Origin: Scytonema sp. UIC 10036
GTDB taxonomy: Bacteria > Cyanobacteriota > Cyanobacteriia > Cyanobacteriales > Nostocaceae
Length of the DNA stretch: 64,000 nucleotides
Direction: 5' to 3'
Assembly: GCF_009725235.1 (NCBI RefSeq)
Contig: NZ_WJFC01000029.1
Location: forward strand, 1-64,000
Below the pieces are notes generated by a model. That model worked only from the letters and a program-made list of their open reading frames with translations. It ran no database searches and was not told the DNA's origin. Numbering within the stretch: position 1 is the first letter of the stretch; each line of letters opens with the position of its first letter. The position numbers and the translations under genes are program-made. Of the stretch, positions 17,663 through 26,602 are shown in pieces.

Positions 17663-19492
17663 ATGAAGCTAAAGACAAATACTGATATCTTGAAGCACCT
17701 ATTCCTTAACCTTCGCCCACAGAGTTTATTTTATACCCTTATTTGTGGACTGTTTGCTGTTTCCACGTTTTTTCCAGAACCAGCAGTTGCACGTCGGCGT
17801 GTTATAAAAGACATTGAGCCTCAAAATGCTACTGAGATTGGTGAAAGTTGCAGCAGCCCCGATACAGGAATTAACAATCAATTTTCCCTTGCGGCTAGTA
17901 ATTTTGCTCTTATGTCTACTGTAGTCAGCCAACCCAAAATAGGGCTGACATCTCTCATTGAGTCTTTAGGACCGTATGTCTTTGCCTTCCTAAATCGCAG
18001 CAATGGCATTAGCCTCCACGAGCGGGCAAAGTTAGCAAAAGTCCCCATCTTAATGTATCACGATATACTCCCAAAAAAAGAAGTCTTTTTTGATGTCACT
18101 CCTGAAGAATTGGAAGCGCATTTCGAGTTATTAAAAGAGAATGGTATGACCCCCATTACTCTAGACCAGTTAACAACTCACTTGCAAACAGGAGTACCTC
18201 TCCCGGAAAAACCTGTTCTTTTAACATTTGATGATGGTTATGGGGGACATTACGAATACGTTTATCCTTTACTTAAAAAGTATGGCTATCCTGCTGTCTT
18301 TTCAATTTACACCAAGGGAGTCGGCAACAATGTGGGTCGAACTCATGTAAGTTGGGAACAACTTAAGGAAATGGTAGCCGATCCTTTAGTCACAATTGCC
18401 TCACACAGCGTCAGCCACCCGTTAGATTTAACAGTTCTACCATCAGAAGAAATTAAAAAAGAAGTTGTAGAATCCAAAGCTATTCTTGAGTCTAATTTGG
18501 GTATCCCCATTCGTTACTTTACTTATCCTGCTGGAAAATATGATGCCCAAGTTGCAAATGCCGTGCATGAAGCAGGTTATCAGCTAGCGCTGACAATGAG
18601 TAATACGGACGAGAAATATGCTGGTGAATCAGAAAGTTTATTGGCTGTTTCCCGCTTTGGTCAATCTAGAATTCAAGAAGTGATAGCTGACGCTTGGGGT
18701 GGTCCCAAATTACCAAGCTGGAAAATCGGGTTTGACTTTACCAGCCCCATACAAAAAAACGACGTAAATATTGACAAAATTCCCTTAGTCTTGGTTGCTG
18801 GTGGTAAACCAATGACCATTCACGCGGATAGCCGCTATCAAGTTGCAGAAATTTTAGATAAGAGTGGCACCAATGCTGTTGCTGCCATAGATGGAGGTTT
18901 CTTTTCTTTAAAATCCTTAAACTCCAATGTCATGATTGGACCAGTCTACAGCCAGAATACAAGACAATTTATTCCTGGTAGTGCTTGGGACATTCAAAAA
19001 ATCGGCGGACGCCCTTTAGTCCTGATTAGTCCTCACTCAGTGCGTTTTATTCCCTTTGATTCAACAAAGCACAATACTTTAGAGGGGATAAAGGCTGAAA
19101 TGCCGGATTTGACTGATGCTTTTGTAGCAGCCGCATGGTTGGTCAAAGATGGTGCGCCTCAAGAAGCGAGTACCTTTAATGGTCTGTATGGTTTTGATAT
19201 ACCCCGCCATCGGGCTTTTTGGGGCATTAATCAAAACAAACAACCCACTATCGGGGTTTCTCTGGAGTCGGTGGACTCTGTATCTTTGGGAGTTGCACTT
19301 GTAAAAGCAGGGTTGCGGGATGTTGTCATGGTAGATTCCGGTCAAAGCGCTGCTTTGGTTTACCAAGGGGAGTCTGTAGTCCGTTACGAACCTCGCCCCG
19401 TACCTCATGCAGTTGCACTCTTACCACCCGCATCAGCAATGAATAACCCTTGTGTTCTCGTACAAAATAAAACAAAAAACCGGGGAACTTAA
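17663..19492 (+). CDS. Polysaccharide deacetylase fused to phosphodiester glycosidase domain
   Basis: 609 residues. A hydrophobic segment (about 20-37) followed by PAVARRR suggests a signal peptide or anchor, so the protein works outside the membrane. A NodB-type deacetylase domain (about 125-350) shows LMYHDI, the metal-binding TFDDGYG, the ASHSVSHP histidine pair, and RYFTYPAGKYD. The C-terminal half (about 365-590) has the NAGPA/DUF2233 signature: AIDGGFFS near residue 413 and a VMVDSGQSAAL motif near 555. The fusion suggests remodelling of cell-wall or extracellular glycans (inference). A strong terminator follows. Confidence 0.88.
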   Translation: MKLKTNTDILKHLFLNLRPQSLFYTLICGLFAVSTFFPEPAVARRRVIKDIEPQNATEIGESCSSPDTGINNQFSLAASNFALMSTVVSQPKIGLTSLIESLGPYVFAFLNRSNGISLHERAKLAKVPILMYHDILPKKEVFFDVTPEELEAHFELLKENGMTPITLDQLTTHLQTGVPLPEKPVLLTFDDGYGGHYEYVYPLLKKYGYPAVFSIYTKGVGNNVGRTHVSWEQLKEMVADPLVTIASHSVSHPLDLTVLPSEEIKKEVVESKAILESNLGIPIRYFTYPAGKYDAQVANAVHEAGYQLALTMSNTDEKYAGESESLLAVSRFGQSRIQEVIADAWGGPKLPSWKIGFDFTSPIQKNDVNIDKIPLVLVAGGKPMTIHADSRYQVAEILDKSGTNAVAAIDGGFFSLKSLNSNVMIGPVYSQNTRQFIPGSAWDIQKIGGRPLVLISPHSVRFIPFDSTKHNTLEGIKAEMPDLTDAFVAAAWLVKDGAPQEASTFNGLYGFDIPRHRAFWGINQNKQPTIGVSLESVDSVSLGVALVKAGLRDVVMVDSGQSAALVYQGESVVRYEPRPVPHAVALLPPASAMNNPCVLVQNKTKNRGT

Positions 19493-19539
19493 GCGCTACC
19501 CAGTTGAGTCTTATTAATACTAGAATCCTCAGTGATGTA

Positions 19540-19569
19540 GGGACACGAGCAAAGCATGTGTCCCTTTTT
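19540..19569 (+). terminator. Rho-independent terminator of the deacetylase gene
   Basis: The stem GGGACAC (19540-19546) pairs with GTGTCCC (19558-19564) around an 11-base loop and is followed directly by TTTTT. It lies 48 bp after the stop of the deacetylase gene and just before the convergent fba gene. Confidence 0.75.
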
Positions 19570-19585
19570 CCCTATATGTTGTTAA

Positions 19586-20665
19586 CTAGACAACAGCAGC
19601 TTTCTTTGTGACGGCGTTGAGTTCACCCTTAGCATATTTAGCAGCAAATTCTTCAAGGGAGACTTGCTTGATCTTGCTAGCGTTGCCAGCAGTACCAAAT
19701 TGCTGATAGCGATCGCTACAAACCTTCTGCATATATTTAATGGAAGGCTTGAGGAAATGACGGGGGTCAAATTCCTTAGGATCTTTTGCTAAAGCTTCAC
19801 GTACAGCAGCAGTGATAGCCAAACGGTTATCAGTGTCAATATTTACCTTACGTACACCGCTCTTGATACCTTTTTGGATTTCTTCTACGGGTACACCATA
19901 GGTTTCAGGAATTGCACCGCCATACTGGTTAATAAGTGCAATTAAATCTTCAGGTACGGAGGAAGAACCGTGCATAACCAAGTGAGTGTTAGGCAAACGG
20001 CGGTGAATTTCTTCAATGCGGCTGATTGCTAGAATTTCCCCAGTTGGCTTGCGGGTAAACTTATAAGCACCGTGGCTGGTACCAATAGCCACCGCCAAAG
20101 CATCGACTTGGGTTTGCTCAACAAAGTCAACTGCTTGGTCAGGATCGGTCAGCAGTTGGTCGTGGGAAAGCTTACCCTCAGCACCGTGACCATCTTCTTT
20201 GTCACCCATACCGGTTTCCAAAGAACCCAAACAACCAAGCTCACCTTCGACGCTGACACCTAGCGAGTGAGCCACATTTACCACTTCGCGGGTAACGTTA
20301 ACGTTGTACTCGTAGCTAGCGGGGGTCTTAGCATCAGCTTCCAGCGAACCATCCATCATGACGCTGGTAAAGTTGTTTTTAATAGCTGAGTAGCAGGTGG
20401 AAGGTGCATTACCATGATCCTGGTGCATGGTAATGGGAATATGAGGGTAGGTTTCCACTGCTGCCAAAATGAGGTGACGCAAGAAGTTTTCACCAGCATA
20501 CTTACGAGCGCCACGAGAAGCTTGCAAAATCACAGGGCTATCTGTCTCTTGAGCAGCCAGCATAATCGCTTGGATCTGCTCCAAATTGTTCACGTTGTAA
20601 GCTGGTATGCCGTAACCATTTTCTGCTGCGTGGTCTAACAGCAGTCGCAGGGATACAAGCGCCAT
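19586..20665 (-). CDS. fba: Class II fructose-bisphosphate aldolase
   Basis: 359 residues. Class II features are the [14 protein letters not shown] start, the catalytic/metal region [12 protein letters not shown] (about residues 80-91), [12 protein letters not shown], and the GSSSVPED phosphate loop. [15 protein letters not shown] follows, and the C-terminus is complete. Zn-dependent aldol cleavage and condensation serve glycolysis, the Calvin cycle and gluconeogenesis. The start is supported by a strong ribosome site (TAGGAGGAC ending 6 bases before the ATG at 20665). It is the closer type to cyanobacterial cbbA/fda. It is monocistronic and convergent with the deacetylase gene. Confidence 0.96.
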   Translation of the reverse strand: MALVSLRLLLDHAAENGYGIPAYNVNNLEQIQAIMLAAQETDSPVILQASRGARKYAGENFLRHLILAAVETYPHIPITMHQDHGNAPSTCYSAIKNNFTSVMMDGSLEADAKTPASYEYNVNVTREVVNVAHSLGVSVEGELGCLGSLETGMGDKEDGHGAEGKLSHDQLLTDPDQAVDFVEQTQVDALAVAIGTSHGAYKFTRKPTGEILAISRIEEIHRRLPNTHLVMHGSSSVPEDLIALINQYGGAIPETYGVPVEEIQKGIKSGVRKVNIDTDNRLAITAAVREALAKDPKEFDPRHFLKPSIKYMQKVCSDRYQQFGTAGNASKIKQVSLEEFAAKYAKGELNAVTKKAAVV

Positions 20666-20671
20666 AGATAG

Positions 20672-20681
20672 TCCTCCTAAA
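20672..20681 (-). promoter_or_regulatory. Strong ribosome binding site of fba
   Basis: On the minus strand the sequence TAGGAGGAC lies immediately upstream of the fba ATG. It is one of the few near-perfect Shine-Dalgarno sites in the window and fits high expression. Confidence 0.7.
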
Positions 20682-20929
20682 TGTGGTTTTCAGCTAGTGG
20701 GCAAGACAAGCGTAAATTATTACGCTATTTTTAATATTATTTTAAGCTTATAGGAAATTATAACTAGTGTTGTATCTTTATGTTGAAAAACTTTAAGATA
20801 TTTCGTTAATCGTCAACATTTTCGTTTCTTTCTGTAAAGAATCTTTAAGGCAATGGGGGATTGGTATTTACAGCAAGAAGCGCCTTGGTGTTTTCCAGAA
20901 GATGAAGATGTGCCATGGTATTTACGCGA

Positions 20930-20949
20930 AGACGCGCCATGGCGCGTCT
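20930..20949. repeat. 20-bp perfect palindrome
   Basis: AGACGCGCCATGGCGCGTCT reads identically on both strands and contains NcoI-like CCATGG at its centre. It lies between fba and the tRNA gene, 18 bp from the tRNA 3' end. It could be a dispersed repeat fragment or an operator. Confidence 0.7.
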
Positions 20950-20966
20950 CTACACTATTACTTTTA

Positions 20967-21038
20967 TGGGTCGCCCGGGATTCGAACCCGGAACTAATCG
21001 GTTAAAAGCCGAGTACTCTACCGTTGAGTTAGCGACCC
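20967..21038 (-). tRNA. tRNA-Lys (anticodon TTT)
   Basis: The minus strand folds as a cloverleaf. The acceptor GGGTCGC/GCGACCC is perfect with discriminator A. The D-arm is ACTC/GAGT, and the anticodon stem CTCGG/CCGAT has one wobble-type pair around the loop CTTTTAA (anticodon TTT). The T-arm is CCGGG-TTCGAAT-CCCGG. The length is 72 nt and CCA is not encoded. Confidence 0.95.
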
Positions 21039-21100
21039 TTTTGTTTTATCCGACTATGTCATCATAGCACAGTCGAATGGAGTTTTGTAAAGGGTTTGGA

Positions 21101-21170
21101 AAAAAAATTATGAATTATGAATGCTGAATGCTGAAAAATTTCATAATTCACACTTCATAATTCATAATTT
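21101..21170 (-). terminator. Hairpin terminator of pdhA
   Basis: A 17-bp perfect stem (AAATTATGAATTATGAA at 21105-21121 with its complement at 21154-21170) lies four bases past the pdhA stop. On the minus strand a run of T follows it (complement of A at 21101-21107). The arms are AT-rich TTCATAATTCATAATT-type repeats, so it may be a recruited dispersed repeat. Confidence 0.6.
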
Positions 21171-21173
21171 CCA

Positions 21174-22208
21174 CTACTCGTCTTCAGCAAATACAAAGCG
21201 ATGTAGCTCGTTTGGACTTGGTTCGGGGCTGCTTTCAGCAAATTTGACGGCTTCGTCTATAACTTGCTGTACCTTATGGTCAATGTCTTTGAGTTCTTCG
21301 CTAGAAGCTAAGTTTTGCTCAACTAGATAAGCAGCAAACTTCTTGATGGGGTCGCGGGAGAACCAAAATTCCTTTTCTTGTTTGCTTCGCATTTCATCTG
21401 GATCGGCTAGGGAATGACCTCGGAAACGATAGGTCAGTGCCTCAATGAGGGTAGGACCTTCTCCTGCACGCGCACGGGCTACGGCTTCCCGAGCTACTGC
21501 TCGCACGGCTAAGACATCCATTCCGTCTACTTCCACGCCAACCATATTAAACACGCTGGCTTTCTTGTAAATTTCCGGTTGGGAAGTCGCCCTTTCGTGA
21601 GCCATACCGATCGCCCACTTGTTATTTTCTACAACAAAAATAATTGGTAGATTCCACAGAGCCGCCATGTTTAGGGTTTCAAAAAACTGACCGTTATTAG
21701 CAGCCCCATCTCCAAAAAAGCAAGCAGTCACAAGGTCTGCATTTTCATCGCCCAAGACCTCGCGACGGTATTTGCTCTGAAAAGCTGCTCCTGCTGCTAC
21801 GGGAATACCTTCTGCCACAAAAGCATATCCACCCAAAAGACGGTGTTCGGCAGAAAACATATGCATGGAACCACCACGTCCTTTGCTGCATCCTGTGGCT
21901 TTGCCAAATAACTCCGCCAATACCTCATTTGCCGGTACTCCCGCACTCAAAGCATGAACGTGGTCGCGGTAGGTACTGCAAACAAAATCTTCTCCCGGTC
22001 GCATCGACTTGATAACACCAGTGGAAATCGCTTCTTGACCGTTATACAGGTGTACAAAACCAAACATTTTGCCCCTGTAGTACATTTCGGCACACTTGTC
22101 TTCAAACAAGCGTCCGAGCACCATGTCCTCGTACAACACTAGCCCTTCTTCTCTAGTTATTTGTACGGTTGCTGTATCAAATTTAGGTAATGTGCGTTCT
22201 TGGCTCAT
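21174..22208 (-). CDS. pdhA: Pyruvate dehydrogenase E1 component, alpha subunit
   Basis: 344 residues. The thiamine-diphosphate motif runs from [12 protein letters not shown] (Gly166-Asp167-Gly168) to VENN (Asn195-Asn196). The [10 protein letters not shown] and [13 protein letters not shown] loops are the E1-alpha active-site and phosphorylation-loop regions. It forms an alpha2beta2 E1 with PdhB and decarboxylates pyruvate for acetyl-CoA synthesis. The pdhB and E2 genes are not adjacent, as is usual in cyanobacteria. The start at ATG 22208 gives standard length. Confidence 0.96.
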   Translation of the reverse strand: MSQERTLPKFDTATVQITREEGLVLYEDMVLGRLFEDKCAEMYYRGKMFGFVHLYNGQEAISTGVIKSMRPGEDFVCSTYRDHVHALSAGVPANEVLAELFGKATGCSKGRGGSMHMFSAEHRLLGGYAFVAEGIPVAAGAAFQSKYRREVLGDENADLVTACFFGDGAANNGQFFETLNMAALWNLPIIFVVENNKWAIGMAHERATSQPEIYKKASVFNMVGVEVDGMDVLAVRAVAREAVARARAGEGPTLIEALTYRFRGHSLADPDEMRSKQEKEFWFSRDPIKKFAAYLVEQNLASSEELKDIDHKVQQVIDEAVKFAESSPEPSPNELHRFVFAEDE

Positions 22209-22886
22209 TATTTCTTGGTATTCCTGTCGTAAATCTTAAAGTTACTATGTGAGCATATTTGCCAAAATGCAGCGTAAGCTTTTAAAAAGATAGCATCTCA
22301 ACCAGGAGCTAGCGAAACAGTGTCTACTGCTGTTATAGCTTTTGGCTATAAATTAGCTGTCTCGATAGTCAGTTTTCTGCCTATTTACTAACAATTTCAC
22401 AAGGCGCTGGCATGCATTGTTATTCTTCTCGAGCTCGTTGCTATGAGAGAATAACTGTGGTATACTTCGGTTCTCTCTATTGGAGAAAGTATAAAAAAGG
22501 GGGTTCTTTCACCATATAGTTGGAGAAAATCTATCTGAATCACCAGCAGGAATGATTTGGTTATAAACTCTGAAAAGAGAATAAATATAGACTTCTATAG
22601 ATTCCTGCCAGAACAGCACTCATGTTAGCGCTGTCAAAAAAGGTAAGACTCATTCTCTGTTAGTTGTTACCAGGTTGCAGTACATTTACAGAAAAATCGT
22701 AAAAATAATCTTAAAAAGAGAAACCCGGTCTCAAAAAAAGCAAAACATTATCATTGAAGGCGTGGGCAACAGTGCTTAATAGCACTCATATAGTTCTATG
22801 TTATTAGATTGGCAGAATGATAAGTTTTTACAATTCACTCATGCTGTAGGAAAATTATGTTTATCGCGCTGCAGGGGAAGTAGGCT
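22209..22886. other. 678-bp divergent spacer between pdhA and ftn2
   Basis: No gene was found on either strand. It must hold the promoters for pdhA (leftward) and ftn2 (rightward). A short imperfect repeat of the ATAGAGAGAA/TTCTCTCTAT type lies near 22440-22490. No riboswitch or RNA gene was recognised. Confidence 0.45.
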
Positions 22887-25202
22887 GTGCGAATTCCGCT
22901 AGATTACTACCGAATTTTAGGCATACCGATGGCGGCAAGTGAGGAACAGTTGCGGCAAGCATACGGCGATCGCATTATGCAGCTGCCGCGACGAGAGTAT
23001 TCCCATGCAGCAATTACATCGAGAAAGAAACTCATTGAGAAAGCTTACGTTGTCTTATCAGATCCCAGAGAACGTAAAACATACGACAAACTATACTTAG
23101 CTCATGCCTATGGTTCTGACAACCATCAAGATAGGGGAGTCGCTGTTGAAACTGCCCTACAAGACAATGGAGATGGTGAGTCACTCAATCTCAGCATTGA
23201 AATTGCACAAGACGAATTAGTGGGGGCACTCCTAATTTTGCAAGAATTGGGAGAGTACGAACTCGTCCTAAAACTAGGTCGCCCCTACCTAATTAACAGA
23301 AACGGTACGGGCAAAAGATACGTCAACAAAGAAGACAGCGAAGAACACTACACTGTTGAACTACCAGATATAGTTCTTACTGTTGCCCTTGCTTGTTTGG
23401 AATTAGGTCGCGAGCAATGGCAGCAAGGGCACTATGAAAATGCGGCAATTTCCTTAGAAACAGGAGAGGAACTATTAGCGAGGGAAGGGTTATTTCCTAG
23501 TGGTAGGGCTGAAATTAAGTCCGATCTCAATAGATTGCGACCTTATCGCATTTTAGAACTGCTAGCATTGCCTGAAGAAAATGCAACCGAAAGAGCTCAA
23601 GGATTGCAATTGTTACAGAAAGTGCTTGACGAGCGAGGTGGTATTGATGGGGCGGGAGATGATCGATCGGGGCTAAACATTGATGACTTTCTCAGATTTA
23701 TTCAGCAACTGCGTAATTACCTGACAGTTACAGAACAGCACCAATTATTTGAAGCGGAAAGCAAGCGCCCCTCAGCAGTGGCAACTTATCTAGCAGTTTA
23801 CGCCCAGCTAGCAAGAGGATTTGCCCAACGTCAACCCGCATTAATTCGTCAAGCAAAGCAGTTACTGATACGCTTGAGTCAGCGTCAAGATGTTCATTTA
23901 GAACAGTCTCTCTGTGCCATGCTTTTAGGACAAACAGAGGAAGCCACTCGTGTCTTAGAACTCTCTCAAGAGTACGAAGCTCTGGCTTTTATTCGAGAAC
24001 ATTCTCATGATTCTCCAGACTTGTTACCAGGGTTATGTCTTTATGGAGAACGCTGGTTGCAAAACGACGTATTTCCTCACTTTCGAGATTTGGTAGACCA
24101 ACCAGTTTCCTTGAAAGATTATTTTTCCGATCCGGGTGTACAAGCTTATTTAGAAAACCTGCCAACAGAAGAAGAAACAACTTATGAATCGGCAGGGATT
24201 TACCCACAGCCATCCACTCAAGCACAAACAAATCGTCGCCACCAGAACGGTTACCACAAAAGTTCTACACAAAACACCAGGCAATTGCCAACAATAAGAA
24301 CACCATTGGTAGAACCACCAGCAACAAGACCACCAGCGGAAAGGCAAGACAATTTACGCTGGTCTCAATCCGGTTATACCTCTCCCAAATCTTATGGCAA
24401 TGTCAGCAAACCAGCAGAAGTCTCTGTCAGCTCACTGCCCAATACCGAATACCATCCTAGAGAGACGCACCAACCTTTAAATGGTACAGCCCGCACAACT
24501 CCTCCCCAATCCAGAAGACAAATCAAACAGCCCACTCATCTAGGGTATGTCTCAGAAAACACTCCTGTTTCATCTCGCCGCCGTCGGACACGCAATCGGC
24601 GATCGCAACTGCGCTTATTGTGGATGATATTAGCCTCAGCAGCCAGTTTAGTTGTGTTGTGGTTTGTCATTTCAACAACGATTGGATTTTTCAAAAATCT
24701 GTTGTCTCCCGCACCATCCCTAAAAGGTGAGCAAGTCTCTGTACAACTCAACCAGCCTCCAATACGGATTCCCGACCCCACCAGCAAACCACTACTCCCT
24801 ACGGGGTCTTTGACAGAAGAAAAAGCAGCTGAAATTGTTCGGGTTTGGCTCGATATCAAAGCCGCAGCTTTTGGCTCAAAACACGATCTCTCTAGTTTGG
24901 AGCATATTTTAGTGAGTCCTACCCTCACAAAATGGCGGCAGTGGGGGCAACGAGAAAAAGATAATAATCGTTATCGAAAATACGACCACAGCATAAAAGT
25001 AGAATCCTTGGAAACCAATCGAACTTCCCAAAACCAAGCCGCAGTAGAAGCAGCCGTCACTGAAGCCACAGAATTTTATGAAAACGGTCAAATGAGAAAG
25101 TCAGATAAAGAAAAATTACGAGTCAGGTACGAGCTAATTCGTGTAGACGATGGGTGGCGTATCCGTGATATGTCAGTCCTAAATAAAATCAGCACAATTT
25201 AA
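22887..25202 (+). CDS. ftn2: Cell division protein Ftn2/ZipN (ARC6 homologue)
   Basis: 771 residues from a GTG start. The N-terminal J-like domain (IPLDYYRILGIPMAASEEQL.., about 1-70, ending SDPRERKTYD) is followed by a long helical region and a low-complexity linker (about 430-570) rich in Pro, Thr, Gln and Arg. One membrane helix (about 578-597, LLWMILASAASLVVLWFVI) precedes the periplasmic ARC6-IMS-like domain (about 645-770; AAEIVRVWLDIKAAAFG, VRYELIRVDDGWRI). ARC6/Ftn2 tethers and stabilises FtsZ at the division site. In this family the J-domain lacks the usual HPD activity motif, and none is seen here. Confidence 0.95.
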   Translation: MRIPLDYYRILGIPMAASEEQLRQAYGDRIMQLPRREYSHAAITSRKKLIEKAYVVLSDPRERKTYDKLYLAHAYGSDNHQDRGVAVETALQDNGDGESLNLSIEIAQDELVGALLILQELGEYELVLKLGRPYLINRNGTGKRYVNKEDSEEHYTVELPDIVLTVALACLELGREQWQQGHYENAAISLETGEELLAREGLFPSGRAEIKSDLNRLRPYRILELLALPEENATERAQGLQLLQKVLDERGGIDGAGDDRSGLNIDDFLRFIQQLRNYLTVTEQHQLFEAESKRPSAVATYLAVYAQLARGFAQRQPALIRQAKQLLIRLSQRQDVHLEQSLCAMLLGQTEEATRVLELSQEYEALAFIREHSHDSPDLLPGLCLYGERWLQNDVFPHFRDLVDQPVSLKDYFSDPGVQAYLENLPTEEETTYESAGIYPQPSTQAQTNRRHQNGYHKSSTQNTRQLPTIRTPLVEPPATRPPAERQDNLRWSQSGYTSPKSYGNVSKPAEVSVSSLPNTEYHPRETHQPLNGTARTTPPQSRRQIKQPTHLGYVSENTPVSSRRRRTRNRRSQLRLLWMILASAASLVVLWFVISTTIGFFKNLLSPAPSLKGEQVSVQLNQPPIRIPDPTSKPLLPTGSLTEEKAAEIVRVWLDIKAAAFGSKHDLSSLEHILVSPTLTKWRQWGQREKDNNRYRKYDHSIKVESLETNRTSQNQAAVEAAVTEATEFYENGQMRKSDKEKLRVRYELIRVDDGWRIRDMSVLNKISTI

Positions 25203-25222
25203 CAGTGACAAATGACCAATGA

Positions 25223-25678
25223 CTATTTTTCTCTGATTTGTAGTTCCATTTCTACCCATTTGTGGGCTAGCAAGCGATGGACGCGCTGACGCAGCACGTC
25301 CCAATCAAATGGCTTTGTGAGATAGCCTGTGACTCCTGCATCAATTGCGCGATCGCGAAACTGTTTGTCCTCAAGCGCTGTAATCATTAAAATTGGGGGA
25401 CAGCGATCGCCCAACAGGGTTTGCAGTTGAGAGCAACAAGTAAACCCGTCCATCTCTGGCATTATAGCATCTAATAACACCATATCAGGCGGTTGTGCCT
25501 GACAAATATCCAAACATTGTTGTCCGTTGCTAGCCTCAGCAACAGAATATCCTTCTTTTTCAATAGCCTCACGCAGCACAAACCGCATTGGCTTATCATC
25601 ATCTACAACAAGAATCACAGGTGGATTGCTGTCAAAGACGGAATTTATCATCCTGACTCCTTGGGTGCTCTCACTCAT
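25223..25678 (-). CDS. Orphan response regulator receiver
   Basis: 151 residues, one receiver domain: acidic pair in VVDDDKP, phospho-acceptor in VLLDAIMPEMDG, Thr in MITALED, Lys in YLTKPFD. No DNA-binding output domain follows; only a short helical tail (HRLLAHKWVEMELQIREK) is present. The ATG at 25678 is used, although the ATG nine residues later (MINSVFD) is equally possible. No kinase is adjacent, since ftn2 converges from the left. It may act in a relay with distant kinases. Confidence 0.88.
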   Translation of the reverse strand: MSESTQGVRMINSVFDSNPPVILVVDDDKPMRFVLREAIEKEGYSVAEASNGQQCLDICQAQPPDMVLLDAIMPEMDGFTCCSQLQTLLGDRCPPILMITALEDKQFRDRAIDAGVTGYLTKPFDWDVLRQRVHRLLAHKWVEMELQIREK

Positions 25679-26131
25679 AGCAAAGAAGTTCTACCTGTTG
25701 ATACTCTTTTTTTTATTTCGTGACCAGCGTAAAATTACGGCGTTGGCCAGAAAGTTAATGCCCAGAATTTTGAATTCTTAAGTTTTTAACACTTTTTGCA
25801 TAATTCAACTATCACAGGAATATATTTTAAGTTTTTTATCATTTTCTACCTTCTGGTAGTTTATTTACATATTTTTTTTAAGTACTTTAAAGTTAATGCT
25901 TGCTCAAATATTAAGAAATATTGAGCGTACGAGTCTCAAGTAAAGTTTATTTTCTTTTCGTGCAAAAACCAGCAAGTGGCTGTTAGTCTGTAAATATGTG
26001 AATTTATAAACAAGCTCCAACAGGTGTTTTAATTTTTTAACCAAGCTTCACAACAACACAAATACTTCCTTAGGTTATAGACCAAACAGGTTATTTGTTA
26101 GGACTATTTGAAGATTAACAACTCATTCATT
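25679..26131. other. Intergenic, no gene seen
   Basis: An AT-rich divergent spacer between the orphan receiver and the small conserved protein. Overlapping plus-strand frames at 25493-25781 are shadows of the receiver gene. Confidence 0.5.
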
Positions 26132-26479
26132 ATGCAAATTCAATTTCCTAGACTGAGTATGAAACATTATCATCTGGAATGGATCGCGGAATGGTGCCAA
26201 GACAACGGCTGGACAGATTTATTTGAGGAGCGTCGCAATAACTACTGGGCTTTTCCACCCGGTGCAGTCATGCCTGAACCCATTCCTACTCAAGTATTAA
26301 GATTGATTAAAAGTCAAAAGGGCATGACTTCGGACGAGAAGTTTTGGTCTATATCAGCAGTCCTAGGTACGCTCGCTGCAATTATTTCTACCTATTTGTT
26401 GAAATGTCCAATGCCTCTTGTTTTAGCTTTTGCTTTTGATGCAGTCACAGCAGCTCGACTGGAAATTGAAGAAGCGTAA
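26132..26479 (+). CDS. Conserved cyanobacterial hypothetical protein
   Basis: 115 residues from the ATG at 26132 (MQIQFPRLSMKHYHLEW). An upstream TTG at 26108 would add eight residues and is less likely. The N-terminal half is aromatic and charged (WIAEWCQDNGWTDLFEERRNNYWAFPPGAVMPEPIP, in parts). The C-terminal half has two hydrophobic stretches (about 71-85 and 88-103). I recognise it as a widespread small cyanobacterial type but know no function. A heptamer-based inverted repeat follows. Confidence 0.7.
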   Translation: MQIQFPRLSMKHYHLEWIAEWCQDNGWTDLFEERRNNYWAFPPGAVMPEPIPTQVLRLIKSQKGMTSDEKFWSISAVLGTLAAIISTYLLKCPMPLVLAFAFDAVTAARLEIEEA

Positions 26480-26486
26480 AGAGATA

Positions 26487-26601
26487 GTGGTTAGTGGTTA
26501 GTAGTTGGTTGTTAGTGGTTAGTTGCTATTGGTTGGTTCTTGTACCACTAAAGTTAGTAATGCAATTAACCAATAACGACTAACTACTAACCACTAACCA
26601 A
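26487..26601. repeat. Inverted array of GTTAGTG-type heptamers
   Basis: The left side is built from GTTAGTG/GTTAGTA units (26487-26531). The right side (about 26566-26601) is the reverse complement set (ACTAACTACTAACCACTAACC). Together they form a long imperfect hairpin between two convergent genes and could act as a bidirectional terminator. Confidence 0.7.
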
Positions 26602-26602
26602 T

